DNA of 64,000 nt from NCBI RefSeq assembly GCF_001580615.1, contig NZ_LHZC01000056.1, positions 186,001 through 250,000 on the forward strand, written 5' to 3'. Shown here piece after piece: positions 55,005 through 64,000 of this stretch. The first letter of the stretch is position 1, and each line of letters starts with the position of its first letter. The notes under the pieces are model-generated. The model did no database searches, had not been told where the DNA came from, and saw nothing but the letters and a program-made list of their open reading frames with translations. Origin of the DNA: Acetobacter malorum. GTDB taxonomy: Bacteria; Pseudomonadota; Alphaproteobacteria; Acetobacterales; Acetobacteraceae. A program made the translations under genes and the position numbers.

Positions 55005-57557
55005 ATGAGAATTTCATCTTCCATCATCCAATGGAACAGACGCGTAGCCGTACCGTTAAGTCTCGCATCCGGCATGCTACCACCTCTGGCTGGCTGGGCG
55101 CAGACAGCACGAAGCACCACCTTACAGTCTCCTGAAGCGGTAATCGTTACAGGCACACGCTCTTCCGTCAAGGCATCGAAAAGCATGTCGCCTATTGCCA
55201 TTTTCACGGCGGCTGATCTGAAGAGAACAGGCCAGACCAGCCTGAAAAACGCCATCGTTGCACTCGACCCTTCAGCGAGCAACACACCGGGGTATCCCGG
55301 TCAGCTTGGCTTCACCACCAAGACGATGTCACTGCGCGGCCTCGGCGCGAATGAGACACTTGTACTGGTCAACGGAAAACGTCGCCACACCATGTCTTCC
55401 GTTTTCTATGGGGGTGCTATGCAGGGGCAATCTCCTGTCGACCTCGACATGATTCCGATGAGCGCCGTCGATCACATAGAAATCCTAAAAGATGGCGCGG
55501 CTGCACAGTATGGCTCCGACGCCATCGCCGGGGTTGTCAACATCATTCTAAAATCCGCAGACCACGGCGGCTCCGTGGATGTCGGATACAACCAGTATGG
55601 TTCAAGCGTTGGTCCACTCGGAGATTATGGCAAGGGTGGAAACCTGAATTATAATCAGGGATTCCGGATAGGCCAGAACGGCTTCCTGAATCTGACAGCT
55701 GAATTTGTCGGTAACCAATCCACAAATTATGGCGGTTACGTCCCAAAGACTCAGGGCGGCAGCCCGGTATTACTGTACCCACTACTGACTGATGGTTCCC
55801 AGGACCCACGTGAAAATGGCAACCGTTACCGTCAGATTTCAGGTGCGCCGGAATCCGAACGACAAAGCATCGCGTACAACCTTGAAATTCCACTCAATCA
55901 GAAAATCCGATTTTACTCTAACGCTACTTATACACATAGGACATCTTTTGTCGCGGCCTGGTACAGACCGTCGAACTCCCAGCAGAACATCATGAGCGTT
56001 TATCCGGAGGGATATTTGCCAACAGATACGACCGAAGACAATGATTTCCAATTCATAAGCGGCCTGAAAGGAGACAACTTCTTCGGCTGGCATTGGGATG
56101 GCAGCGTCAATTACGGGCGCAACGACAGCAGCATCGGCATCGAGAACACCATAAACAATTCACTCGGTCCTGACAGTCCCCACAACTTCCACTTACAATC
56201 TCTGGCTAATTCTGAATTGACAGCTGATTTCGATATTCGTCGTCCATTCCAGACAGGTCTTTTCAAACCCCCCCTTCAGGTCGCAGCTGGCATTGAATAT
56301 CGATACCAACAGTATGAAGTAGACGCAGGCGAACGATCCGCCTGGGGGGATGGTGGTTACGTCAACCCCGCCAGTTACGTCTTTCCCAATGCTACCCCGG
56401 CACTTCCCTTCGCCTCTGGTCTGGGTGCAACCTCGCTCTCGCAGGCAGGCACTCATTCGCGCATGAATGGCGCCTTCTATCTCGACCTGACACAGAAAGT
56501 GACTAACAAAATAACGGTTGCCTTGTCCGGACGTGATGAACAATACAGCGATTTCGGCAACGCTTTAAGCGGGAAAGTTTCCGTGCGTTATCAGGTCAAG
56601 CCTTGGATCGCCCTGCGCGGGTCAGCCAGCAATGGCTTCCATGCACCAACACTCCAGCAGGAATATTTCCAGAGTACAGCCCTTTTCTATTCCATTCTAC
56701 CCAGCACGAACCAGCTCGTACAGTCCTATACCAACTATGCGTCCGTCACAAACGCTGGTGCCCGCGCTCTCGGTGCCACGCCTCTGAAGCCCGAAACCTC
56801 TCATAACTTCAGCGTAGGCTTTGTTCTCACGCCTCTGAAACGGCTCGATATCTCCCTCGACGCCTATCGTATCGACATTTTTAACCAGATTGTTCCCATC
56901 TCCGTCTCCGGTGCAGGCGTTTCGGGCGCGACCGTGCTGAATATCCTTCATCAGAATGGCATCGTCCCAAATGACGGCCGTTATTATGGCTATACTTACG
57001 AGCGGAATGCAGCCCACACCCGTGCTATGGGGCTCGACCTTCAGGTGCATTACCTCAGCACATTCGGACGCGCAGGAAACGTCCTGTGGACCGTCATGAT
57101 GAACCAACAGCAGCAGCAGATCATGAGAGTCAATCCACTAAACGTAAATCTCGGCCCTAGCGTCACGGCGCTCTATCGCAGCCAGATTGGCAATATCACG
57201 GCAATTTATCCTCGGAATACGCTCCGTCTTAGCGGGACATGGAACATAGATAACTGGAGTACAACCATCAGGATATCGCGTTATTCAAAAACCCAGCTCT
57301 GGAGCGATCGGGGCGCCGCTTATGACCAGACAGTAGCCCCCGCCTGGCTAATGGATTTCGATGTTTCCTATACCTTCCCGAACCGTATCCGGGTTTCAGC
57401 GGGCGGTAATAATGTTTTCAACCACCGCCCACAAACTCTCAGCAAACTGGCACAAGGCGCCCAGTCCCTCCTTCAGGTCAATCCGAACTACAGCTACGCC
57501 TCGGCCTACGGATTGGACGGAAGCTATTTCTATGGTCGTGTCAGCTATTCATGGTGA
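55005..57557 (+). CDS. TonB-dependent receptor (organosulfur island, right side)
   Basis: 850 residues. Signal peptide RRVAVPLSLASGMLPPLAGW. Plug motifs LVNGKRRHTMSS, SAVDHIEILKDGAAAQYGSD and AGVVNIILKS are those of the receptors at 15772 and 33169. The barrel ends DGSYFYGRVSYSW with a terminal Trp. Located 102 bp after the monooxygenase. The adjacent 57560 onward is a transposase remnant, so the island ends here. Confidence 0.92.
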   Translation: MRISSSIIQWNRRVAVPLSLASGMLPPLAGWAQTARSTTLQSPEAVIVTGTRSSVKASKSMSPIAIFTAADLKRTGQTSLKNAIVALDPSASNTPGYPGQLGFTTKTMSLRGLGANETLVLVNGKRRHTMSSVFYGGAMQGQSPVDLDMIPMSAVDHIEILKDGAAAQYGSDAIAGVVNIILKSADHGGSVDVGYNQYGSSVGPLGDYGKGGNLNYNQGFRIGQNGFLNLTAEFVGNQSTNYGGYVPKTQGGSPVLLYPLLTDGSQDPRENGNRYRQISGAPESERQSIAYNLEIPLNQKIRFYSNATYTHRTSFVAAWYRPSNSQQNIMSVYPEGYLPTDTTEDNDFQFISGLKGDNFFGWHWDGSVNYGRNDSSIGIENTINNSLGPDSPHNFHLQSLANSELTADFDIRRPFQTGLFKPPLQVAAGIEYRYQQYEVDAGERSAWGDGGYVNPASYVFPNATPALPFASGLGATSLSQAGTHSRMNGAFYLDLTQKVTNKITVALSGRDEQYSDFGNALSGKVSVRYQVKPWIALRGSASNGFHAPTLQQEYFQSTALFYSILPSTNQLVQSYTNYASVTNAGARALGATPLKPETSHNFSVGFVLTPLKRLDISLDAYRIDIFNQIVPISVSGAGVSGATVLNILHQNGIVPNDGRYYGYTYERNAAHTRAMGLDLQVHYLSTFGRAGNVLWTVMMNQQQQQIMRVNPLNVNLGPSVTALYRSQIGNITAIYPRNTLRLSGTWNIDNWSTTIRISRYSKTQLWSDRGAAYDQTVAPAWLMDFDVSYTFPNRIRVSAGGNNVFNHRPQTLSKLAQGAQSLLQVNPNYSYASAYGLDGSYFYGRVSYSW

Positions 57558-57559
57558 AA

Positions 57560-57948
57560 TTCACATAGGAGGAAGGCGGCTCAATCAGATGCAGTTGGAC
57601 CGGTCGTTCCTTACAATCACAAACGGCATGGAGCTTTGAGTTCAGACCGCCCTCTACCCGTCTGATATGGTGACAAAAAGCCCTTTTTAAGCAGGGAGGC
57701 CGATATTCGGGGCGCCTTGAGACGTATCGCGTTGATGGGCCACTCTGTTCTGTCAGCACGACGAAAATCTGGTCAAAGACACTCAGGCGGTTCCAGCGAA
57801 TAAAGCGGTTGTATAACGTCTTCTATGGACCATACGCTTTCGGAGCCTCTTTCCTCTGAAGATCGTTGCGGATCACATAAACGATCCCGCCCAAAACCCG
57901 CCTGTCGTCCGCACGCGAACCCCATGCGCCAGTGGGAAAAATAGCTTA
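57560..57948 (-). pseudogene. Decayed IS5-family transposase bordering the island
   Basis: Minus-strand frame gives ADDRRVLGGIVYVIRNDLQR, EAPKAYGP-stop-KTLYNRFIRWNRL and SVFDQIFVVL, the classical core of IS5-family transposases (DDRRVLSGIIYVIRNGLQWK, GPHKTLYNRFIRWSRLGVF). A frame change then gives LKAPRISASLLKKG in a second frame and GGLNSKLHAVCD in the first. The catalytic end is missing. One stop and two frameshifts show that it is long dead. It abuts the receptor stop at 57557. The rest of the gap to 58107 has no gene. Confidence 0.85.
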
Positions 57949-58106
57949 ATCCGTTTCATACTTGATATGCGTGCTTATATTCCGGCCAAGTTGCAAAGCT
58001 TGCTACCTGGCATGGAAAGAAAAAGGCACTCGGGTTATACCCCTCCAGACAAGCATCGGTTTTCGCCGGAAAATAAAATCTTATCTACAGAGCGTGCCAC
58101 CAAGAC

Positions 58107-59411
58107 ATGAGCGACCTTTTTGATACCGGAACACCGATAGGCCAACTGCCACTCGCCGCCCAGCTCCGGCCCGCGACATTGGATGATGTCATTGGTCAGT
58201 CTGCCGTGGTGGCACCCGGTTCAATCCTGCGACGACGTATTGCAGCAGGCACTTTGGGAAGCGTCATTCTCTATGGGCCTCCGGGCATTGGCAAAACCTC
58301 AATAGCGCGCGCTGTCGGCACTATGCTTGGCAAAAATTTCCGGCCTCTTAATGCGACACGCGCAGGGGTATCGGACATCCGCAAGCTGGCTGATGAAGCA
58401 CGCATGGTGCCTCTGTTGATCTTTGTTGATGAAGTCCAGAGATTTTCAGCAACCCAGACTGATGACCTTCTCGCTATCTGCGAGGAAGGCACAGCTGACT
58501 TTATTGGTGCGACAACCGGCAACCCCTACCACGTTCTTACCCCGGCCCTCGTCTCGCGCTCTACAATTCTAAAGCTGGAACCTCTGAGCATTGAGGAGAT
58601 GGAACAGGTTGTCCGCCGTGGCGTGACACATCTGCAAAACAGCGGCGTCCATATTACACTCACTGCCCCTCAGATCAGGGTGATCGCGGGTCGCTCTGGT
58701 GGCGATGCCCGACGCGCCCTTACCGCGCTTGAAAGCCTTGCGGTGGGGCATGAGCGAGGAACAGTGACTGTCACGGATGCCATGCTGGAGGAACTCTATG
58801 CCGCAGCCCCCGTCAACCATGATCGCTCGGGAGATGCGCATTATGATGTGGTCTCAGCGTTCGTTAAGTCCATGCGGGGCTCGGATCCGGATGCCACGCT
58901 TTACTGGCTGGCACGCCTGATCCACGGCGGCGAAGACCCACGCTATATTGCACGACGGATCATGATTCACGCCTCCGAAGATGTGGGGCTTGCCGATAAC
59001 ACCGCCCTCCAGACAGCAGTCGCTGCGGCACAGGCCGTGGAAAAAATCGGCTACCCGGAGGCGCAGCTCGTTCTGGCCCATGCGGCGTTACATATCGCAC
59101 GGGCCCCAAAATCGATGTCAGCATGCCGCGGGATTTCAGCCGCGCTACAGTATGTCGCAACGCAGCCCGCGGCATCCGTACCCCAGCATTTACGCGATGC
59201 CCACTACAAGGGAGCCCAAGCCTTAGGTCACGTTGGGTACCGCCTGCCCCATGATGACCCGAGAGGCTGGGTAGAGCAGGTGTATTCTCCAATCCCTAAA
59301 GGAACATTCTATCAAAGCGACGCACGCGATGCCGCGACTTTTGAGAAGCGGGCCGATGAATACTGGCAACGCGTGACAGGCCACGCCCACCCTCCGGCAA
59401 AGAAATACTGA
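58107..59411 (+). CDS. rarA: Replication-associated recombination protein A (AAA+ ATPase)
   Basis: 434 residues. Walker A is GPPGIGKT (57-64). Walker B is LLIFVDE (103-109), followed by VQRF where most family members read IHRF or VHRF. Sensor 1 region FIGATTGNPYHVL and arginine region LVSRSTIL are in order. The C-terminal MgsA-type domain, SAFVKSMRGSDPDATLYWLA and IARRIMIHASEDVGLAD, is canonical. RarA/MgsA tetramers act at stalled replication forks with single-strand binding protein. It is not linked to the metabolic genes, so it probably marks core chromosome right of the island. Confidence 0.95.
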   Translation: MSDLFDTGTPIGQLPLAAQLRPATLDDVIGQSAVVAPGSILRRRIAAGTLGSVILYGPPGIGKTSIARAVGTMLGKNFRPLNATRAGVSDIRKLADEARMVPLLIFVDEVQRFSATQTDDLLAICEEGTADFIGATTGNPYHVLTPALVSRSTILKLEPLSIEEMEQVVRRGVTHLQNSGVHITLTAPQIRVIAGRSGGDARRALTALESLAVGHERGTVTVTDAMLEELYAAAPVNHDRSGDAHYDVVSAFVKSMRGSDPDATLYWLARLIHGGEDPRYIARRIMIHASEDVGLADNTALQTAVAAAQAVEKIGYPEAQLVLAHAALHIARAPKSMSACRGISAALQYVATQPAASVPQHLRDAHYKGAQALGHVGYRLPHDDPRGWVEQVYSPIPKGTFYQSDARDAATFEKRADEYWQRVTGHAHPPAKKY

Positions 59412-59433
59412 AAACATCGCAATTATAGAGGTT

Positions 59434-59457
59434 TGAATTCATAGAATAATGAATTCA
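59434..59457. repeat. Paired TGAATTCA palindromes
   Basis: TGAATTCA occurs at 59434-59441 and again at 59450-59457, eight bases apart, in the 195-bp gap between rarA and the aldehyde oxidoreductase genes. A cooperative regulator site is possible. Confidence 0.5.
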
Positions 59458-59606
59458 GCCTATAACGTCATACGAAATCAACGATTAATCGACATAGAAC
59501 TCCACCTTGCTGACGGCGTTACTACCAGAGCCTCAGGGTCCCCTACGCGCGTCGTCCCCGCCCGTGCCATGAGCTGAAGTCGCACTCATTAGCAAGGACG
59601 TTCACC

Positions 59607-60236
59607 ATGCCTCCCAGTATGACACTGATTTTCTCCCGTCGTGCGGTGCTGGCTGGCAGCGCGGCGATTGGCGTCTTTCCTGATCCCTCACCGGCAAATG
59701 CCCGCACGGAGGAAAGCCCCACACAGAGCCTGGACGTCACATTCGAAGTCAATGGACGCACTCACACCCTCCATCTGGATCCAAGAACCACGCTACTGGA
59801 TGCCCTACGCGAGCACCTGCTTCTGGCCGGTACCAAAAAGGGGTGCGACCATGGGCAATGCGGGGCCTGCACGGTCATTGTGGACGGTCGACGCATCAAT
59901 TCCTGCCTTAGCCTTGCGGTCATGCATGAAGGAGACCGAATTACGACGATCGAGGGTTTGGGAGATCCGGACCATCTGCATCCGATGCAGGCCGCGTTCA
60001 TTCAGCATGATGGGTATCAGTGCGGATACTGCACACCCGGCCAGATATGCTCCGCCGTTGCGGTTCTTGATGAAATCAGAAGTGGCATTCCCAGCCATGT
60101 AACGAAGGATCTGCTCGCACCAATGGAGCATAGCGGTCTGGAAATGCGGGAGCGGATGAGTGGCAATATCTGCCGCTGTGGTGCGTATTCTAACATCGCT
60201 GAAGCCATGGCTGAAGTCGCGGGAGCGCAACCATGA
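59607..60236 (+). CDS. paoA: Aldehyde oxidoreductase, [2Fe-2S] subunit (PaoA/YagT-like), Tat-exported
   Basis: 209 residues. Tat motif [13 protein letters not shown] near the start, cleaved near ANA. Two [2Fe-2S] clusters are visible: plant-type Cys in [14 protein letters not shown] and NSCLSLA, and the four-helix cluster in QCGYCTPGQ and [12 protein letters not shown]. This is the small subunit of xanthine oxidase-family enzymes; PaoABC of E. coli oxidises aromatic aldehydes in the periplasm. Overlaps the next gene by four bases. Confidence 0.94.
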   Translation: MPPSMTLIFSRRAVLAGSAAIGVFPDPSPANARTEESPTQSLDVTFEVNGRTHTLHLDPRTTLLDALREHLLLAGTKKGCDHGQCGACTVIVDGRRINSCLSLAVMHEGDRITTIEGLGDPDHLHPMQAAFIQHDGYQCGYCTPGQICSAVAVLDEIRSGIPSHVTKDLLAPMEHSGLEMRERMSGNICRCGAYSNIAEAMAEVAGAQP

Positions 60237-61186
60237 AAGCGTTTACTTATGAGCGTGCCCGGACACCCCATGAAGCAGTCACCGCCCTTGCCCGGACACC
60301 GGGAGCGCGGATCATTGCCGGAGGAACGAACCTCCTTGATCTGATGAAACTTCAGATCGAAACGCCGGACCATCTGATTGATATCGGCCGGATTGGTCTG
60401 GATACCATTGATGACACCCCAGACGGCGGGCTCCGCATCGGTGCGCTTGTCCGCAATACGGATCTTGCCGCAGATATGCGCGTTCGCCGCCATTACGGGG
60501 TCTTAAGTCGTGCCCTTCTCGCAGGTGCCTCAGGGCAGCTCCGGAACAAGGCAACAACATCAGGCAATCTGCTACAACGCACGCGGTGCCCGTATTTTTA
60601 TGACCCGAACCAGCCCTGTAACAAACGCCAGCCCGGAGCGGGATGTGCGGCCATCGGGGGCGTCAGCCGGCAGCTAGGCATCATCGGGACGAGCGAAGCC
60701 TGTATTGCGACGCACCCCAGTGACATGGCTGTGGCCATGCGTCTTCTTGATGCCACTGTTGAAACTATAAATGTCCGCGGGCAATCCCGTCATATTTCCA
60801 TTGCCGATTTTCATCGACTTCCGGGAAAAACGCCGCATATCGAAACATCTCTGCACAGTGACGAACTGATTACGTCCCTCACCCTCCCGCCCCCAGTGGG
60901 CGGCCATCATTTCTATCGTAAGGTTCGAGACCGGGCTTCCTATGCCTTTGCCCTCGTCTCGGTGGCAGCCATCCTTCAAAAAGATGGTACAGGCCGGGTT
61001 GCGGTCGGCGGCATCGCGCCGAAACCATGGCGTATCGAGGCTGCGGAGTCAGAAATGCCGAAGGGGTCCGAGGCTGTTGCCGCAAGGCTTCTGGCTGATG
61101 CCTCCCCCACGCCGGCAAATGCGTTCAAGGTGCCGCTGGTGGAGCGCACTCTGGCGGCCGTTATTCAGGAGGCCAAGGCATCATGA
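60233..61186 (+). CDS. paoB: Aldehyde oxidoreductase, FAD-binding subunit (PaoB/YagS-like)
   Basis: 317 residues. FAD-binding motifs [19 protein letters not shown] and [19 protein letters not shown]. It has the Cys cluster of Pao[14 protein letters not shown] and GAGCAAIGG, which in E. coli holds an additional [4Fe-4S] centre absent from most xanthine dehydrogenases. No own export signal; it would be carried by the Tat-signal subunit. Coupled to both neighbours by overlapping start and stop codons. Confidence 0.94.
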   Translation: MKAFTYERARTPHEAVTALARTPGARIIAGGTNLLDLMKLQIETPDHLIDIGRIGLDTIDDTPDGGLRIGALVRNTDLAADMRVRRHYGVLSRALLAGASGQLRNKATTSGNLLQRTRCPYFYDPNQPCNKRQPGAGCAAIGGVSRQLGIIGTSEACIATHPSDMAVAMRLLDATVETINVRGQSRHISIADFHRLPGKTPHIETSLHSDELITSLTLPPPVGGHHFYRKVRDRASYAFALVSVAAILQKDGTGRVAVGGIAPKPWRIEAAESEMPKGSEAVAARLLADASPTPANAFKVPLVERTLAAVIQEAKAS

Positions 61187-63387
61187 AGTTCGATAGGGCC
61201 GCAGGCCAAAACCCCATTGATCAATTACATGTCGTTGGCCACCCTCTGGACCGCATCGACGGACGTTTCAAAACAACAGGCACCGCACCGTATGCCTATG
61301 AACGGCATGACGTCGTCCCTCATCAGGCTTACGGCTATATTATCGGAAGCGCTGTCGCCAAAGGCAGGGTCACCCGCATGGATGTGGCCCGTGCGAAGGC
61401 CGCTCCCGGCGTTCTGGCAATCGTCACAACGCTTGATATGCCAGCCCTGAAAAACGGTCCCAGAAATACGGCAAAGCTCTTCGGTGGCCCCGAAATATCC
61501 CATTACCATCAGGCCACTGCGATTGTGGTGGCGGAAACTTTCGAACAGGCACGGGCGGCGGCGGTTCAGATCGAAACGGATTACGGCCATGATGAGAGTC
61601 AGTTCGATCTGAAACAGGCCCAGCATGGCGCCCGGTCTGTTCCGGCAGCCGACGGATCTCGCGCGGATCGTGTTGGAGACTTTGAAAAGGCATTTTCTGC
61701 CTCTGCAACGCGCCTTGATGAGACGTACACTACACCGGATCAGACGCATGCCATGATGGAGCCCCATGCAACACTTGCCGCATGGGAAGGCGAAAAACTG
61801 ACGCTCTGGACGTCAAACCAGATGATCGCCTGGAACCGGCGTGATATCGCAACTACGCTTGGCCTGTCCGAGGACAACGTCCGGGTTGATTCCCCCTATA
61901 TTGGCGGTGGTTTTGGCGGGAAGCTGTTCTTGCGATCTGACGCCGTGCTGGCAGCTCTCGGCGCAAAAGCAGCAGGTCGGCCTGTCAAAGTTGCCCTCAC
62001 CCGCCCTTTCATCATGAACAATACAACGCACCGGTCTGCTACAATCCAACGCATTCGGATCGGTACGGACCGTGACGGCAGGATCATGGCCATTGCCCAT
62101 GAGAGCACGTCGGGCAATCTCCCTCATGGGCGTCCGGAAGCCGCTATAGATCAGACAAAGCTACTGTATGCGGGTCCTAATCGACTGACCGCGATGCGGC
62201 TGGCTGTTCTTGATCTGCCGGAAGGCAATGCGATGCGCGCGCCTGGCGAAGCATCAGGCCTGATGGCGCTGGAAATCGCCATGGACGAGATGGCTGAACG
62301 CCTGCGTATGGACCCCGTGCGCTTCCGAATTCTGAATGACACGCAGGTCGACCCCGAAAAGCCGGGACGCCCGTTTTCACAGCGTCATCTCGTTGAGTGT
62401 CTGGAGCATGGAGCCGAAAAATTTGGCTGGAGCCATCGAAAAGCCCGCCCCGCATCCGTGCGGGAGGGAGAATGGCTGATCGGCATGGGCGTCGCGGCAG
62501 GTTTCCGGAACAATCTCCTGACGAAATCGGCAGCACGCGTGCGTCTTGATTCACAGGGGATCGTGACGGTCGAAACCGACATGACCGATATTGGCACCGG
62601 CACCTATACCATCCTTGCCCAGACGGCCGCCGAAATGATGGGAGTTTCCATCGATCAGGTCCGGGTCATTCTGGGTGATTCAGATTTTCCGGTGTCCGCA
62701 GGGTCCGGAGGCCAGTGGGGAGCCAACAATTCGGCTGCAGGTGTGTATGCCGCATGCGTCAAATTGCGAGAAAGCGTTGCGGAGAAGATGGGACTACCGC
62801 CAGCCGAAGCGCAGTTCTCCGGCGGAAATATCCATGCCGGCAACAGTATTTTCCCCCTTGGGCAGGCTGCGCATGAAGGTGAACTGGTTGCCGAAGATGC
62901 CATTGAATATGCGGACGTGGACAAACGATATCAGCAGTCCACCTTTGCGAGCCACTTCGTCGAGGTCGGCGTCAATGGATTTACCGGGGAAGTTCGTATC
63001 CGCCGGATGCTGGCCGTCTGCTCCGCAGGCCGCATCCTGAACCCCAAAACCGCCCGAAATCAGGTTATCGGTGCCATGACCATGGGAGCCGGTGCAGCCC
63101 TCATGGAGGAACTGGCGGTCGATACCGGGCGCGGTTTCTTCGTCAATCACGATCTGGCGGGTTACGAGGTCCCTGTTCATGCCGACATTCCTCATCAGGA
63201 GGCGATTTTTCTTGATGAAGTCGATCCCCTCTCTTCGCCCATGAAAGCAAAAGGTGTGGGGGAACTAGGGCTATGTGGCGTAGCCGCAGCGATTGCAAAT
63301 GCCGTTTACAACGCAACAGCTGTGCGCATCCGTGATTATCCTGTCACGCTCGACAAACATCTGGCTCATCTGCCCCGGATGTCCTGA
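61183..63387 (+). CDS. paoC: Aldehyde oxidoreductase, molybdopterin-binding subunit (PaoC/YagR-like)
   Basis: 734 residues. Start [20 protein letters not shown] is typical. Molybdenum-pocket segments [29 protein letters not shown] and the final catalytic Glu in GVGELG are intact. It oxidises aldehydes to acids, electrons flowing over the FeS clusters and FAD to an external acceptor. The maturation gene paoD (XdhC-like), usual in E. coli, is not seen downstream within the window. Confidence 0.94.
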   Translation: MKFDRAAGQNPIDQLHVVGHPLDRIDGRFKTTGTAPYAYERHDVVPHQAYGYIIGSAVAKGRVTRMDVARAKAAPGVLAIVTTLDMPALKNGPRNTAKLFGGPEISHYHQATAIVVAETFEQARAAAVQIETDYGHDESQFDLKQAQHGARSVPAADGSRADRVGDFEKAFSASATRLDETYTTPDQTHAMMEPHATLAAWEGEKLTLWTSNQMIAWNRRDIATTLGLSEDNVRVDSPYIGGGFGGKLFLRSDAVLAALGAKAAGRPVKVALTRPFIMNNTTHRSATIQRIRIGTDRDGRIMAIAHESTSGNLPHGRPEAAIDQTKLLYAGPNRLTAMRLAVLDLPEGNAMRAPGEASGLMALEIAMDEMAERLRMDPVRFRILNDTQVDPEKPGRPFSQRHLVECLEHGAEKFGWSHRKARPASVREGEWLIGMGVAAGFRNNLLTKSAARVRLDSQGIVTVETDMTDIGTGTYTILAQTAAEMMGVSIDQVRVILGDSDFPVSAGSGGQWGANNSAAGVYAACVKLRESVAEKMGLPPAEAQFSGGNIHAGNSIFPLGQAAHEGELVAEDAIEYADVDKRYQQSTFASHFVEVGVNGFTGEVRIRRMLAVCSAGRILNPKTARNQVIGAMTMGAGAALMEELAVDTGRGFFVNHDLAGYEVPVHADIPHQEAIFLDEVDPLSSPMKAKGVGELGLCGVAAAIANAVYNATAVRIRDYPVTLDKHLAHLPRMS

Positions 63388-63552
63388 TTGCGGTCAGGCA
63401 TTCGGCCATTGATCTCGGGGGGAAGCGGTTCCAGTTGGTGATATATTTATGAACAGCCGATATAACTTCATGCTCTTTATACACCCTAATCAATAGCTAT
63501 TTCATCACTTACCGTCCTCTGCTGATAGAGTGAGAAGCAGAAGGCCGTTCTG

Positions 63553-64000
63553 ATGAGCAGAAAATTTGAAGGCAAGGTTGCGTTGGTAACGGGTGCCGGT
63601 GCCGGAATGGGCCTCGCCGCCGCTCAGGCATTTGCCCGAGCCGGCGCCAGCGTTGTTCTCGCGGATATCAATGAGGAAAGCGTTGTTACGGCAGCCAAAG
63701 CTTTAAGCTGGGAAGGAGCCAGAGCTCTTGCCGTCAGGTGTAATGTAGCCGCGGAAGCAGATGTTGAAACCATGATGGCGCGGACTGTCGAGACTTTTGG
63801 ACGTCTGGACTGTGCCTTCAACAATGCCGGAGTTATCAGCCAGCACCACGACACAGCAGATCTGCCAGACGCAGAATGGGACCGCGTCATGTCGGTCAAC
63901 CTGCGTGGCACCTGGTACTGCATGAAGCATGAACTGAAACAGATGCTCTCTCAGGGGAGCGGCGCAATCGTCAACGCGTCCTCCATTGGTGGCCTGAACG
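63553..64000 (+). CDS. Short-chain dehydrogenase/reductase, 5' part (cut by window end)
   Basis: The first 149 residues are seen. Cofactor motif TGAGAGMG (13-20), Asp in VLADINEE favouring NAD(H), NNAG, and the Ser of the catalytic triad at the end of the window (NASSIGG). AGAAGG lies ahead of ATG 63553. Classical SDR; substrate not deducible. It follows the aldehyde oxidoreductase by 165 bp and may provide or consume an alcohol/aldehyde for it. Confidence 0.9.
   Translation, partial: MSRKFEGKVALVTGAGAGMGLAAAQAFARAGASVVLADINEESVVTAAKALSWEGARALAVRCNVAAEADVETMMARTVETFGRLDCAFNNAGVISQHHDTADLPDAEWDRVMSVNLRGTWYCMKHELKQMLSQGSGAIVNASSIGGLN

Overview
The window reads as chromosomal DNA of an acetic acid bacterium (Acetobacteraceae, Alphaproteobacteria). 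The indications are an alpha-amino acid ester hydrolase of the type known from Acetobacter, many outer-membrane TonB-dependent receptors, Tat-exported binding proteins, a periplasmic-type molybdenum aldehyde oxidoreductase, and decayed IS5- and IS3-type transposases of a kind common in this family. Genus assignment is inference. Almost everything is accessory metabolism and transport; only RarA (58.1 kb) is housekeeping-like. No rRNA, tRNA, CRISPR array or intact mobile element was seen.

Layout. 1-5 kb: the end of a TonB receptor with a clear terminator, then an operon of a TIM-barrel isomerase, a 2-oxoglutarate/Fe(II) oxygenase and a class II aldolase-fold protein, then a secreted lipase. 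5.2-12.4 kb: a TetR regulator divergent from a seven-gene block: OsmC-like protein, acyl-CoA-dehydrogenase-like flavoenzyme, rubredoxin-reductase fusion, a NitT/TauT-type ABC importer and cyanase. This looks like a route that imports a compound, oxidises it and disposes of cyanate. 12.7-19.2 kb (minus strand): D-amino acid transaminase, TonB receptor, alpha-amino acid ester hydrolase and LysR regulator, a plausible D-amino acid ester/peptide scavenging unit. 19.9-27.5 kb: a LysR regulator followed by OprB-like porin, MFS carrier, bile-acid-symporter-type carrier, a gamma-glutamyltransferase homologue without an evident signal peptide, and a second porin. 27.7-32.2 kb: an A/T-richer patch with a PL22 oligogalacturonate lyase-like protein, TonB receptor and DUF6250-like protein, suggesting pectin/rhamnogalacturonan use.

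32.4-58 kb: an organosulfur island bordered by decayed IS5-family transposases. It holds two TonB receptors, four SsuA-type binding proteins, two SsuBC pairs, three luciferase-like flavin monooxygenases, an SfnC-like flavoenzyme gene interrupted by one in-frame TGA, a flavin reductase, a CxxC redoxin, a four-domain rhodanese, a thiol (cysteine-type) dioxygenase, a class II aldolase-fold protein and a LysR regulator. Together these suggest uptake of sulfonates, sulfones or thiols through the outer and inner membranes, flavin-dependent C-S cleavage to sulfite, and thiol/sulfane-sulfur oxidation. 58.1-64 kb: RarA, a three-subunit PaoABC-like aldehyde oxidoreductase, and the start of a short-chain dehydrogenase cut by the window end.

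Positions, motifs and frames were read by eye. Family names rest on remembered motifs, not on database searches.
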